Origin: Nostoc sp. GT001
GTDB lineage: Bacteria; Cyanobacteriota; Cyanobacteriia; Cyanobacteriales; Nostocaceae
Assembly: GCF_030382115.1 (NCBI RefSeq)
Contig: NZ_JAUDRJ010000003.1
Coordinates: 1,457,555 to 1,494,660 of the forward strand
Reading direction: 5' to 3'
DNA length: 37,106 bases
Every line of letters begins with the position of its first letter. The first letter of the stretch is position 1. The notes beneath the pieces were generated by a model. The model was given only the letters and a program-made list of their open reading frames with translations. It was not told the origin of the DNA and searched no databases. Positions 28,503 to 37,008 of the stretch are shown piece by piece. Position numbers and translations under genes: made by a program.

Positions 28503-29090
28503 ATGTTTGCTGCTTCCAATCAATTACTATGGTCTATGATTGGCTTACTCCTGACAATGGGTGGTACCTTCTTAGAAGTTTATGGCATCACCTTTCCTTG
28601 GACTTGGAGTCAGCACGGAATTCAGACTTTTTCTTTAGGTGTCACTTTTCAAATTGGCGCAGTATTGTTAGTGGGTTGTTTAGGAGGCAAAAATGCGGGT
28701 GCGCTCTCGCAAATTGCCTATTTAGTCATAGGGTTAACCTTATTACCAGTATTTGCCGATGGCGGCGGTATTGGTTATGTCAAGCTGTCTCAGTTTGGCT
28801 ATCTACTAGGCTTTATTCCTGGAGCTTGGATTTGTGGCTTAGTTGCCTTTAAAGCAAGACCTCGACTAGAAACTCTTGCCTTTAGTTGTGTCTGTGGCTT
28901 GTTAACTCTCCACCTATGCGGTATTACTTATTTGATTATTAGCTATTTTTTTCAGTGGAAAGGCACAGAAAATCTACCCTTGATGCAAGCAATCCTTAGA
29001 TATTCCTGGTTTGCACTACCAGGTCAACTAACCGTGGTTTGTGCAGTTACTGTAATAGCATATATATTGCGTCACTTAATGTTTTATTAG
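28503..29090 (+). CDS. bioY: Biotin transporter BioY (ECF-type substrate-binding membrane protein)
   Basis: 195 aa, five to six predicted helices. Family features: GVTFQIGAVLLVGCLGGKNA near the middle, LPVFADGGGIGYVKLSQFGY, and LLGFIPGAWICGLVAFK, the conserved BioY signature region. It binds biotin in the membrane and may work alone or with an ECF energising module; no ecfA/T genes are in the window. It lies 125 bp upstream of lspA on the same strand, an order I associate with several cyanobacteria. ATG start at 28503. Confidence 0.88.
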   Translation: MFAASNQLLWSMIGLLLTMGGTFLEVYGITFPWTWSQHGIQTFSLGVTFQIGAVLLVGCLGGKNAGALSQIAYLVIGLTLLPVFADGGGIGYVKLSQFGYLLGFIPGAWICGLVAFKARPRLETLAFSCVCGLLTLHLCGITYLIISYFFQWKGTENLPLMQAILRYSWFALPGQLTVVCAVTVIAYILRHLMFY

Positions 29091-29158
29091 TTTATTGCCT
29101 TTCGTCCTTTGTCATTTGTCAAAAGCTCATGACTAATAAAACTCTTGGAGAGGCTGCA

Positions 29159-29184
29159 CTTCTCTACGAGACGCTGCGCGAACG
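29159..29184 (+). repeat. Small dispersed repeat copy between bioY and lspA
   Basis: CTTCTCTACGAGACGCTGCG followed by CGAACG. Related copies: 10099-10124 (inside the hybrid kinase) and 17363-17382. It is followed by AAGTGACCAATGACTAA-type heptad sequence, also found at 36115-36149. Confidence 0.65.
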
Positions 29185-29215
29185 CTCAGTACAAGTGACC
29201 AATGACTAATTCGCC

Positions 29216-29692
29216 ATGCATTTAAAAAATCGTCTTTTCTGGATCGCTGCCTTCATTGCTTTTTTCTTAGACCAAATAACAAAGTACTGGGTAGTACAAA
29301 GCTTTAGCCTGGGGCAGACACTACCACTCTTGCCTGGGATATTTCACTTCACGTATGTTACTAACACTGGTGCGGCTTTTAGTCTGTTGAGCGGGAAAGT
29401 AGAGTGGTTGCGCTGGCTATCTTTAGGGGTGAGTTTAGTATTGATAGCATTGGCGTTAATTGGCCCAACATTAAATTTGTGGGATCAGTTAGGCTATGGC
29501 TTGATTTTAGGTGGAGCTATGGGCAACGGTATCGATCGTTTCGTTTTAGGCTACGTCGTTGATTTTCTTGATTTTCGCCTGATTAACTTTGCTGTATTTA
29601 ATGTGGCAGATTCATTTATTAGTATCGGTATTGTTTGCCTGTTAATCGCTTCCTTGCAAAAAACACCCACTTCAACTGGCAGATCCCATTAA
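29216..29692 (+). CDS. lspA: Lipoprotein signal peptidase (signal peptidase II)
   Basis: 158 aa, four membrane helices. Cleaves signal peptides of prolipoproteins after lipid attachment (PstS in this window is a likely client). Motifs: FLDQITKYWVV (about 17-27), YVTNTGAAFSLLSG (47-60), GAMGNGIDR (100-108), VVDFLDF (114-120) and FNVADSFISIG (128-138). The two catalytic Asp residues fall in the last two blocks. Start ATG at 29216; bioY is upstream on the same strand. Confidence 0.96.
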   Translation: MHLKNRLFWIAAFIAFFLDQITKYWVVQSFSLGQTLPLLPGIFHFTYVTNTGAAFSLLSGKVEWLRWLSLGVSLVLIALALIGPTLNLWDQLGYGLILGGAMGNGIDRFVLGYVVDFLDFRLINFAVFNVADSFISIGIVCLLIASLQKTPTSTGRSH

Positions 29693-29699
29693 ACTATTA

Positions 29700-29724
29700 A
29701 GCCTGGGATGATTAATCCCAGGCT
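29700..29724 (+). terminator. Hairpin downstream of lspA
   Basis: A 10-bp perfect stem AGCCTGGGAT/ATCCCAGGCT with a 5-nt loop, starting 7 nt after the lspA stop. It lacks a proper T-run, so terminator function is likely but not certain. The remaining spacer to 29915 shows nothing else. Confidence 0.65.
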
Positions 29725-29915
29725 ATTGACTTAGTGAAACCCTTGCTTAGTCTTATATGCGAAGACTTTACGTATAAGGTTTTATCAATTTTTATTTGTC
29801 ACCTGACACCAGTTTACATAACTGGTGCAAGAGTTGAAGAAACAAGAGTTCAAGAAAGATGCACCGACGATCGCTGATGGCACACTAGTATTTAGATTAT
29901 GCCCCAGCTTTAAAT

Positions 29916-30546
29916 TTAGTTACCTGTGGTAGGAGCTTTTGGCAAACTAGAGCCTGGAGTACTAGGAGAGCTACCTGGTTCAGTAGTGCTGCCAGGAGTG
30001 CCAGGTTGTTCTGGTGTAGTTGAGCTACCTGGTTCGGTAGTGCTGCCAGGAGTAGTAGGTGCGCTTTCAGGAGTGGTTGGGCTTCCTGGCGTTGGAGCTA
30101 AGTTGCTAGGTGCGCCTTCAGGTAGGGTTGGAGTAACGCTTCCTGGTGTTGGAGTTAAGTTACTAGGTGCGCCTTCAGGTGCTTGGTGCTGGAGTGCTTT
30201 CGGGAGTGCCAGATTCAGAAGGAGCGGTTCCTGGTGCAGTTGTGCTATCAGGAGTGGTAGTGCTATCAGGCGTTGTTGTTTCTGCTGGTGTTGTTTCTGC
30301 TGGTGTTGTAGTGCTACCAGGAGCGCTAGGGGTGAGTGCTGTGCCGCCGGGACAACGTGAATTAAGCGGAGATTTTTCACACAGAATTTTCATCCCTTCT
30401 GGTGATATCTTAATTTCCGCTGGTGCACTAGTGGAGTCGCTACTAGATTGGGCTATGGGGGATTTACTGGATTCGGCTACAGCAATATTAGTGGTAAGTG
30501 CCAAAGATAAAGCTGTACCAATCAGGGTCAGAGATTTTCCCATCAT
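29916..30546 (-). pseudogene. Secreted Thr/Pro/Ser-rich repeat protein, interrupted by a frameshift
   Basis: The N-terminal frame starts at 30546 (MMGKSLTLIGTALSLALTTN, with a cut likely after AVAE). It runs through EGMKILCEKSPLNSRCPGG, a two-Cys motif, into TTTPAETTPAETTTPDSTTT-like repeats and stops at a TGA near 30175. The other frame continues the repeats (PEGAPSNLTPTPGSVTPTLP, then TTPGSTTEPGSSTTPEQPGT) to a stop at 29916. A one-base change near 30184 would join them to a product of about 209 aa. It is a secreted, low-complexity, probably extended protein. The CEK.PLNSRC motif recurs in cyanobacterial exported proteins as far as I recall. Function unknown. Confidence 0.75.
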
Positions 30547-30981
30547 TCTGAAATTAACCTCAACGGAACACTCGCCCTATTAAAGCAGATAATTAAGATT
30601 TAGAAAATCCTCCTAAATGAAGATATTTAGGTTTGTTTCAGAATATGTGGATATGTAAAATTGGTAAAATTTAAATCAGTTCTTTATTAATAACTGGTGT
30701 TTAAAAATACAACAATAAAAATTGTACTTGTAGCTATTGAAGGATTAATACTAGCTTAGATAAGCTTCTGAGAATACATAAACAATATTTCCTTATGTAG
30801 AGAAGTGATGAAAATTACAAATATATTATAGTTATAATATAATTTTAAGTATAAATTAAATCAAAAAGCTCCGTAGAGCTAATTTATGCTTTGGCTTATG
30901 AGTAAAATGATGAAAGACTAACATCTAAAATTGATTGTAATTCGCCCGATTCTTCATTAAAAACTGTGATGTGAATAGCCG
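30547..30981. other. AT-rich divergent spacer
   Basis: 435 bp between two divergent genes. It includes an AT palindrome around ATATTATAGTTATAATATAA (about 30822-30843). Promoters for both neighbours must lie here, but I could not fix them. No RNA gene seen. Confidence 0.4.
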
Positions 30982-33252
30982 ATGAGTTCTCCCCAACCCC
31001 CTCACAAGCCACAAACGTTACTAGGTCAACTGACTCAAGCAGTACATACGATTCAAGCTAGGGTCGATTTTTCAAAATTGGCGCTCAAGCCTAATGCCAA
31101 AGTACCAGAACTTTGGGTGCAGGATGCGGGGGCGGATAAAGCAGAAGTATATCCACTGTTGGGCGATCGCTATATTCTCGGTCGTAGTTCCAAATCCAGC
31201 GATATCGTTATCCGTAACCCGGTTGTCAGCCAAATTCACCTGTCACTATCGCGGAATTCTACTCAACGCACACCAGTTTTCACGATCAAAGACGAAAACT
31301 CCACCAATGGTATTTATCGTGGCAAGCGTCGTGTTAGTTCTCTAGAACTGCGTCACGGCGATATTCTGACTCTGGGACCCCCAGAACTCGCCGCTTCTGT
31401 GCGGTTGCAATATGTCGATCCACCAGCATGGTATGTCAAAGCTGCAAGTTGGACAGCTTATGGAGTTGGTGGTATCAGTGCCCTATTAACGTTAGTAATT
31501 GGCGTCGAATGGCTGAAATTTTCAGTCAAACCTCTACCAACAGCGACACGCGCCCCAGTAGTTGTTTACGCCCGTGATGGAGCCACTCCCCTGAGAGAGC
31601 CTCGGACAATCTCTCATGTAGACATGAAGCGATTAGAGGAATTTGGCCCTTATTTGCCTGCTGCGGTAGTGGCTTCAGAGGATAGTCGTTATTACTGGCA
31701 CTTTGGGGTTGATCCTTTAGGGATTTTACGAGCCGTGTTGATTAATAGCCGTAGCGGAGATGTGCAACAAGGAGCCAGCACTGTTACCCAGCAAGTTGCC
31801 CGCAGTTTGTTCCGCGAGTATGTAGGTAGACAGGATACCCTTGGCCGCAAATTGCGGGAGGCAGTTGTCGCCCTCAAGCTCGAAACCTTTTACAGCAAAG
31901 ATGATATTTTGCTGATGTACTTAAATCGGGTTTTTTTGGGAGGGGATACCTCTGGCTTTGAGGATGCAGCCCGATATTACTTTGAGAAGTCGGCTAAAGA
32001 ATTAACTTTGGCAGAAGCAGCAACATTGGTAGGAATTTTACCTGCTCCCAACGCCTTCGATTTTTGTGGGGATGGGCCAAATAAACTAGAAGCGGCTGAA
32101 TACCGAAATCGTGTGATTAAGCGGTTGCTGGAGATGGGCAAAATTAAAGCAGAGGATGCGAACCGCGCTAGACGCTCCACTGTCCAAATTAGTCCTAAAG
32201 TCTGCGAACAGCAAGCTAAAACGATCGCACCTTATTTTTACAGTTATGTCTTCTCTGAACTCGAATCAATTTTAGGGGAGGGAGCTGCAAGAGAGGGAAA
32301 CTATATCATTGAAACCAAGCTCGATCCAGCCATACAGAGACAAGCAGAAGCAGCATTAAGTAATTCGGTCAACAACTCTGGTAGAAATTTTAATTTTTCT
32401 CAAGGAGCAGTAGTCACTCTTGACTCTAGTACAGGCAGTATCCTCGCAATGGTAGGCGGGACTGATTACAAAAAAAGTCAGTTCAATCGTGCTGTTCAAG
32501 CCAAAAGACAACCAGGTTCCACTTTCAAAATCTTTGCTTACACTGCTGCTATTCAACAGGGAATTCCAGAATCAAAAAGTTATTCTTGTGCCCCTTTAAC
32601 TTGGCAAGGGTTTACTTATAAACCTTGTCGTGCTGGTGCTGACGCAAGTTTAGATATTGCCACCGGGCTGGCACTTTCAGAAAATCCCATCGCCTTGCGA
32701 GTTGCCAGACAAGTCGGGCTGGATAAAGTTGTGGCCATGGCGCAGCGTTTGGGGATAAAATCAAACCTCGATCCAGTTCCCGGCTTGGTACTGGGTCAAA
32801 GTGTAGTTAATGTTTTGGAAATGACTGGTGCTTTTGGCGCGATTGGCAATCGCGGTGTGTTGAATCCTCCCCATGCCATTAGCCGAATTTTAGACAGTGG
32901 TGATTGCAGCGATCGCAATGATATCAAAACCTGTCGTGTAATCTACTCTTTCGACCAAGATCCAGGTGCTAACAAACGAGTGTTGACAACTAATGTCGCC
33001 GATGAAATGACTAGTTTGATGCGCGGTGTAATCGCAAGAGGCACTGGTCGTAGTGCTGCCATTGGACTAGGGGAAGCTGGTAAAACTGGCACAACTGATA
33101 AAAACGTTGACTTGTGGTTTATTGGTTTTATCCCCAGTCAGCGACTTGTAACTGGCGTTTGGCTGGGAAACGACAATAATTCCCCGACATCTGGCAGCAG
33201 TGCTCAAGCGGCTCAGTTGTGGGGAAATTATATGCGGAGAATTACAAGGTAA
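30982..33252 (+). CDS. Class A penicillin-binding protein (PBP1A-like) with N-terminal FHA domain
   Basis: 756 aa bifunctional peptidoglycan synthase. Residues about 60-145 are an FHA phosphothreonine-binding domain (YILGRSSKSSDIVI, then VSQIHLSLS, STNGIYRG). A single membrane helix lies at about 155-176. The transglycosylase (GT51) has catalytic E233 in ASEDSRYYWHFGVDPLGILR and the QGASTVTQQVARSLF motif. The transpeptidase has S513-K516 (PGSTFK), S566-N568 (SEN) and K701-T-G-T (KTGTT). All catalytic residues are present. The cytoplasmic FHA domain suggests control by a Ser/Thr kinase; FHA-PBP fusions occur in cyanobacteria. ATG at 30982; no SD-like block is obvious. Which PBP paralogue it is cannot be told. 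Confidence 0.95.
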   Translation: MSSPQPPHKPQTLLGQLTQAVHTIQARVDFSKLALKPNAKVPELWVQDAGADKAEVYPLLGDRYILGRSSKSSDIVIRNPVVSQIHLSLSRNSTQRTPVFTIKDENSTNGIYRGKRRVSSLELRHGDILTLGPPELAASVRLQYVDPPAWYVKAASWTAYGVGGISALLTLVIGVEWLKFSVKPLPTATRAPVVVYARDGATPLREPRTISHVDMKRLEEFGPYLPAAVVASEDSRYYWHFGVDPLGILRAVLINSRSGDVQQGASTVTQQVARSLFREYVGRQDTLGRKLREAVVALKLETFYSKDDILLMYLNRVFLGGDTSGFEDAARYYFEKSAKELTLAEAATLVGILPAPNAFDFCGDGPNKLEAAEYRNRVIKRLLEMGKIKAEDANRARRSTVQISPKVCEQQAKTIAPYFYSYVFSELESILGEGAAREGNYIIETKLDPAIQRQAEAALSNSVNNSGRNFNFSQGAVVTLDSSTGSILAMVGGTDYKKSQFNRAVQAKRQPGSTFKIFAYTAAIQQGIPESKSYSCAPLTWQGFTYKPCRAGADASLDIATGLALSENPIALRVARQVGLDKVVAMAQRLGIKSNLDPVPGLVLGQSVVNVLEMTGAFGAIGNRGVLNPPHAISRILDSGDCSDRNDIKTCRVIYSFDQDPGANKRVLTTNVADEMTSLMRGVIARGTGRSAAIGLGEAGKTGTTDKNVDLWFIGFIPSQRLVTGVWLGNDNNSPTSGSSAQAAQLWGNYMRRITR

Positions 33253-33331
33253 ACGGGGATTGAGCATTGGGAACTATTGATCTTGTGAGAAGACCTGATT
33301 TTGAGGACTTAGAATAGACGGTTCGGTTAAA

Positions 33332-33382
33332 GGGTAAGGGGTAAAGGTGAAAGGTTTTGAATACATCCTTTCCCCTTTACCC
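33332..33382. repeat. Purine/pyrimidine hairpin repeat after the PBP gene
   Basis: The arm GGGTAAGGGGTAAAGG is complementary, with few mismatches, to CCTTTCCCCTTTACCC. Same family as 8571-8640 and 15794-15826. It lies between the PBP stop and the J-domain gene and may act as a terminator-like or RNA-stability structure. Confidence 0.7.
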
Positions 33383-33492
33383 GCAAACCCATTCCCCAGA
33401 CCACAAAGAAAGTGAAAAATACTTATCCGAACGTATTGAGACCTGCTGTGTCTTCTCAAATTCACAAAGGATTTAAAATATAAAAAATATCT

Positions 33493-34059
33493 TTGAGCAA
33501 AGTGACTCAAACAGATGTGAATCAAAACGGGGCAATGCCACAAAGCAGCGAACCAACTTATTATTCTCTGCTAGGACTGCATCCCTGGGCATCGGTAATT
33601 GACATTCGTCGCGCTTATCGGCAACTGAGCAAGCTTTATCATCCTGATACTACAGACTTGCCGACTGCGATCGCCACTCCCAAATTTCAGCAAATCAACG
33701 AAGCTTACGCCACCCTTAGCCATCCAGAACGCCGATTAAGCTACGATTTCAAAATTGGCTATTCCCGCTTTGGAGTGATTCAACCACCCCCTGATTTGAA
33801 TCATCCCGTCTCGCGTTCTCATGACTGGTCAAAATCAGCTTACCTCGATGCGAGCGATCGCCCCTTATCATCTGGCGAAATCTTTGCTTTATTTATGCTG
33901 GTGTTAACATTTGTAGGTTGTCTGTTATTAGCAGTTGCCATTGGCTTAACTCGTGGCGAGGCTGCGCTCCATTCCCATTTGTTGCAATCAACTACATCTG
34001 TACAACAGCAGATTACCTATATGTCGCAACTAATTACCCATCTGATAATTAAAAATTAA
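33493..34059 (+). CDS. J-domain (DnaJ-like) protein with C-terminal membrane helix
   Basis: 188 aa. The J domain covers about 21-88: PTYYSLLGLHPWASVIDIRR, then AYRQLSKLYHPDTTDL with the HPD motif at 50-52, and FQQINEAYATLSHPERRLSY. A single hydrophobic helix follows at about 128-150 (EIFALFMLVLTFVGCLLLAV). It lacks the Gly/Phe and zinc-finger regions of full DnaJ, so it is a type III co-chaperone anchored to a membrane, expected to recruit and stimulate a DnaK. The listed start is a TTG; an in-frame ATG at 33535, just before the J domain, is an alternative. The DUF3143 gene follows after 31 bp, probably in one operon. Confidence 0.88.
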   Translation: MSKVTQTDVNQNGAMPQSSEPTYYSLLGLHPWASVIDIRRAYRQLSKLYHPDTTDLPTAIATPKFQQINEAYATLSHPERRLSYDFKIGYSRFGVIQPPPDLNHPVSRSHDWSKSAYLDASDRPLSSGEIFALFMLVLTFVGCLLLAVAIGLTRGEAALHSHLLQSTTSVQQQITYMSQLITHLIIKN

Positions 34060-34090
34060 ACAATTCCCTAATCCAAAACCTAAAATTCCT

Positions 34091-34363
34091 ATGGCTCTTC
34101 TTCCCTCTGATACTCCTCTATATAATCATCCCCTGCCACAAATTGAGCAGTGGCTAAAAGACCAAGGCTGTCAACAAGACGAAACACAAAGGCATTGCTG
34201 GCGTGTACAGCGACCTAATTGGCAAGCTGAATTATGGCTCGATGTTGAGCAAATTGTAGTGCGATATGTTCAATCTGGAGAAAATGGACAAGATATCCAA
34301 CGCTCATTTAAGTATTCTCTTAGTCGGGATGATGTAGAACAAGCTGTCTTTTCTGGGCCATAA
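34091..34363 (+). CDS. DUF3143 domain protein
   Basis: 90 aa. The features are LPSDTPLYNHPLPQIEQWLK, DQGCQQDETQRHCWRVQRPN, WQAELWLDVEQIVVRYV and the KYSLSRDDVEQAVFSGP ending, which fit the cyanobacterial DUF3143 family. Small, soluble and of unknown function. It is encoded 31 bp after the J-domain gene on the same strand, which I recall as a recurrent neighbourhood and which suggests a joint role. ATG at 34091. Confidence 0.85.
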   Translation: MALLPSDTPLYNHPLPQIEQWLKDQGCQQDETQRHCWRVQRPNWQAELWLDVEQIVVRYVQSGENGQDIQRSFKYSLSRDDVEQAVFSGP

Positions 34364-34433
34364 GGAAGTGCTTATTGTACTATGGTAGAGCTTCCAATGA
34401 GCCTGTTACAGGGCAGCAACCTTGTAACGGGAA

Positions 34434-35552
34434 TTATGTATCAGATTTTGTTACCAATGCTTTAGGAGTAAGTTGGCTACAAATTTCCAGTAGTCTATTA
34501 ACAGCACGCGCAGCCGAAAACTTTTCCGCAACATATTGGCTGGACTGAAAACCTCGGTTAATTGCTTCATCTGGATTATCTAAGCAATATCGCATACATT
34601 TAGCTAATTCTTCTGCATCTTCATTTTCAAAAAATAGGCTGTGCGGCCCTCCTACTTCTGACAATCCTCCCATTTTTGAGACAATCGAGCAGGTTTGAAC
34701 GCTAGAGGCTTCTTGCACTACGTAAGGTGCTGGATCTTGCCAACGAGATGGAGCAATTAAAGCCAAAGCATCTTGAACTTTTAGAAGTACTTCTTTTTGA
34801 GGAACTTTACCTAAAAAATTAACTTTGTTGGCAATTTCTAAATCAGACGTTAGTTGTTTTAATTCCTGAGATTGTTCGCCATCGCCAATAATAGTAATTT
34901 TAAATTCTTTATTTTCATCTTGTAAAATTCGCGCTGCTTTTAATAAAATATCTACACCTTTGTCTGTAGCTAATCTCCCGACAAAAATAAAATTAAATGG
35001 CTGAGATAAATTTTCTAAAGTTTTCAGATGGTTTTCCGACTTGATTTCAATCGGATTATATAAAGTATCAACTGACCAAGGAAAAGCAGAAGATTCTCCT
35101 AAAAAGTTACTACAAGCCGTATGATAATCGGCTAAGAAGGCAGTAGAAAGGCGGGTGCTTAGGCGTGCCCATTTGATAAAAGTGTGTAATTTCCACTTTA
35201 ATGGATAATTAGCTTTGGGCAATGTATGTTTAAATTCAGCTTTTAAACGTTGCGTCAACTTCATCTGCTCATAACTCGTATGAGTAGATTGATAAAGAGA
35301 ATAATGATATTTAATAATTATCTTTTTTCGCAAGATTTTACATAACAAAGTAAACAATAAATCATTTGAATTCATGTGTACTATATCTGCCCAAACAATA
35401 TAACTAAACCATTTAGCGATATTATCTTGTCTGGTCGAAATAGTTTTAACTTCAATTAATCTAGCTTCCAACTCAGGAATAATAGAATAAATATAAGTTA
35501 AAACTCCACTAATTTCATTGTCATAATGACGGTGTTGAATTAATATTTTCAT
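34434..35552 (-). CDS. Glycosyltransferase family 4 protein
   Basis: 372 aa with the GT-B fold. The C-terminal Rossmann half shows FNFIFVGRLATDKGVDILLK (187-205), ITIIGDGEQSQEL (219-231), VNFLGKVPQKEV (244-255) and LIAPSRWQDPAPYVVQEASS, where E281 is in the EX7E-type site; then SKMGGLSEV. The N-terminal half begins MKILIQHRHYDNEISGVLTY, with the glycine-rich acceptor loop. It likely transfers a sugar from a nucleotide-sugar donor to a polysaccharide, lipid or small molecule; donor and acceptor unknown. It is alone on its strand with no polysaccharide cluster around it. Confidence 0.92.
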   Translation of the reverse strand: MKILIQHRHYDNEISGVLTYIYSIIPELEARLIEVKTISTRQDNIAKWFSYIVWADIVHMNSNDLLFTLLCKILRKKIIIKYHYSLYQSTHTSYEQMKLTQRLKAEFKHTLPKANYPLKWKLHTFIKWARLSTRLSTAFLADYHTACSNFLGESSAFPWSVDTLYNPIEIKSENHLKTLENLSQPFNFIFVGRLATDKGVDILLKAARILQDENKEFKITIIGDGEQSQELKQLTSDLEIANKVNFLGKVPQKEVLLKVQDALALIAPSRWQDPAPYVVQEASSVQTCSIVSKMGGLSEVGGPHSLFFENEDAEELAKCMRYCLDNPDEAINRGFQSSQYVAEKFSAARAVNRLLEICSQLTPKALVTKSDT

Positions 35553-36142
35553 ACATCAGGTATGTCAAATTTTGTATTTATGGGAATTGGGATTGAGCAT
35601 AACTATGAAACAAGTATTTCACTTTGCTCAGAATCAACTTGGTTTCTAAGGTAAGTAAGTACAAATAAATCTAACTATCTAACGAGATATAAAAAGCTTG
35701 AAACCCTTGCGATTGCTGCACTTCGCTGATTCCCAACGAGACACGCTTTGCGATCGCTACGGACATAGTTATAAATTTCCTCACCCATCTACTTATATGC
35801 AGAAAGTTGGGAACAGGATTTTTGCCGATAGTGATAGTTATATAATTCCCGCAGATGCGGCTAAATTACCATTCCCTTTGCTACTGGCTAAAAGTTTAGT
35901 CTGACAGTAGTGGGTAAGATTATCATCAATTTGAAATACCTGCCGATCAGCCTGAGATGTACCCAAATAGGAACCAAAAACCATTATCTCCAACTTGACT
36001 TCGTAGCGTCTACTTATGAGAGAGAAGTAACAAGCCGCACTATCGCTTCGACTGTCATAGCTTCTTGGAAGAATTTGTTTGGAGAAACAAGTGCTGATAT
36101 ACGCCTTTACATACCCAATGACCAATGACCAATGACTAATGA
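35553..36142. other. Spacer with repeat fragments, no credible gene
   Basis: 590 bp. Around 35735-35765 there is an ACGAGACACGCTTTGCGATC-type stretch resembling the small dispersed repeats, overlapping a HIP1 octamer. Short open frames (35698-35904, 35910-36128) cross this material and match no family I know. Confidence 0.45.
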
Positions 36143-36149
36143 CTAATAA
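36115..36149. repeat. Heptanucleotide tandem repeat (STRR type)
   Basis: Five consecutive heptads: CCAATGA three times, CTAATGA, CTAATAA. Such short tandemly repeated heptamers are a known feature of heterocystous cyanobacteria. The last unit overlaps the stop codon of the MMADHC-like gene (TAG at 36143-36145 on the minus strand). A related string is at about 29196-29209. Confidence 0.8.
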
Positions 36150-36700
36150 TTAATTTCTTTCCACCCATGCATGGATGCTATGCCTTTTGTAACCCATTCG
36201 ATCACAATTGGGGGAGCTTCTGATATCAAAATACTAGGATAAACTGCTGCACCCCAATCGGGATGAACTAACACACGGCATTGATTTTTAATTACTGGAT
36301 AGTTGAGCAAAGCTTTGACAACTGCTGTATCGTCGTGGGGAATTGCTCCGGGATGGGAGAGTAAAGGATAGCCTGTACGAGGGTCAATCAGGTCAGTTAA
36401 ATAGCCGCGATCGCGCAGATTAAATGCTAAATCACAGCCAAATCTCATAAACTTTTCTCGTAAGCGTTCTTTCTCTGACTCTACTTGTGCTGTCTTTTCG
36501 ACTAATTGATAACGCGATTGTTGTAATACAATCACTACTCGTAAAAATGGCTGCCGTTTCCAATCTGGTAATATCCGTTCGCAGTTGGCACAGATATATT
36601 GACTGGGAGCATGAATTGAAATTTGAACCGCTTGTCCTGTTTCGCCAACTAAATTAATGGGACAGGCTTGCTCCGAAGTGTAAACTTTGGGATAGTTCAC
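36143..36700 (-). CDS. MMADHC-like protein (methylmalonic aciduria and homocystinuria type D family)
   Basis: 185 aa, GTG start. The central block FGCDLAFNLRDRGYLTDLID then PRTGYPLLSHPGAIP is the signature of the cyanobacterial members of this family. The animal protein MMADHC takes part in intracellular cobalamin trafficking, but the bacterial role is not established. The N-terminal part contains CANCERILPDWKRQPFLRVV, with a CxxC pair that could bind metal. Predicted soluble, no signal peptide. It stands alone; the STRR heptads overlap its stop codon. Family recognised from motif memory; function inferred weakly. Confidence 0.75.
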   Translation of the reverse strand: MNYPKVYTSEQACPINLVGETGQAVQISIHAPSQYICANCERILPDWKRQPFLRVVIVLQQSRYQLVEKTAQVESEKERLREKFMRFGCDLAFNLRDRGYLTDLIDPRTGYPLLSHPGAIPHDDTAVVKALLNYPVIKNQCRVLVHPDWGAAVYPSILISEAPPIVIEWVTKGIASMHGWKEINY

Positions 36701-36870
36701 TAAATTGATTCGGCTTATACAAATTTTTTAATTTAATCTACGGTATAGATGATACCTCTTAAAAGTTAAGAAAAATCATCATTTTTCTATAATATGTTAC
36801 TTTTTTGGGAAGCAGTTAATAATAATTTGAGAAATTTAATCCGAATTTTATCCTTTATTAACCTGTTCTC

Positions 36871-37008
36871 ATGGAATTTGTTGCGATCGCTCTGGGTATT
36901 GGCATAGATACAGCGTGTAGTAGACAAGCGATGCCAATGCCTAGCTACGCCTACGCAGATGAAATATATTCGATCAAAATCCCAAAAAAGCAACGCAGGT
37001 TGGAGTAA
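36871..37008 (+). other. Possible 45-codon small ORF in the right-hand end region
   Basis: ATG at 36871 opens MEFVAIALGIGIDTACSRQA, then PMPSYAYADEIYSIKIPKKQ, ending at a TAA at 37006. It contains a HIP1 octamer and a copy of GCTACGCCTACGCA (encoding SYAYA) shared with the Uma2 insertion. No Shine-Dalgarno or known family. More likely spacer with repeats than a gene. The rest of 36701-37106 is AT-rich with nothing recognised. Confidence 0.2.

Noticed and set aside
29926..30360. Long Gly/Val-rich plus-strand frame
   Set aside because: It is the antisense of the Thr/Pro repeats of the secreted protein; open only because of the repeat composition.
35698..36128. Open frames of 68, 72 and 95 codons on both strands
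   Set aside because: They overlap each other and dispersed-repeat sequence, show no family features and no clear ribosome-binding sites.
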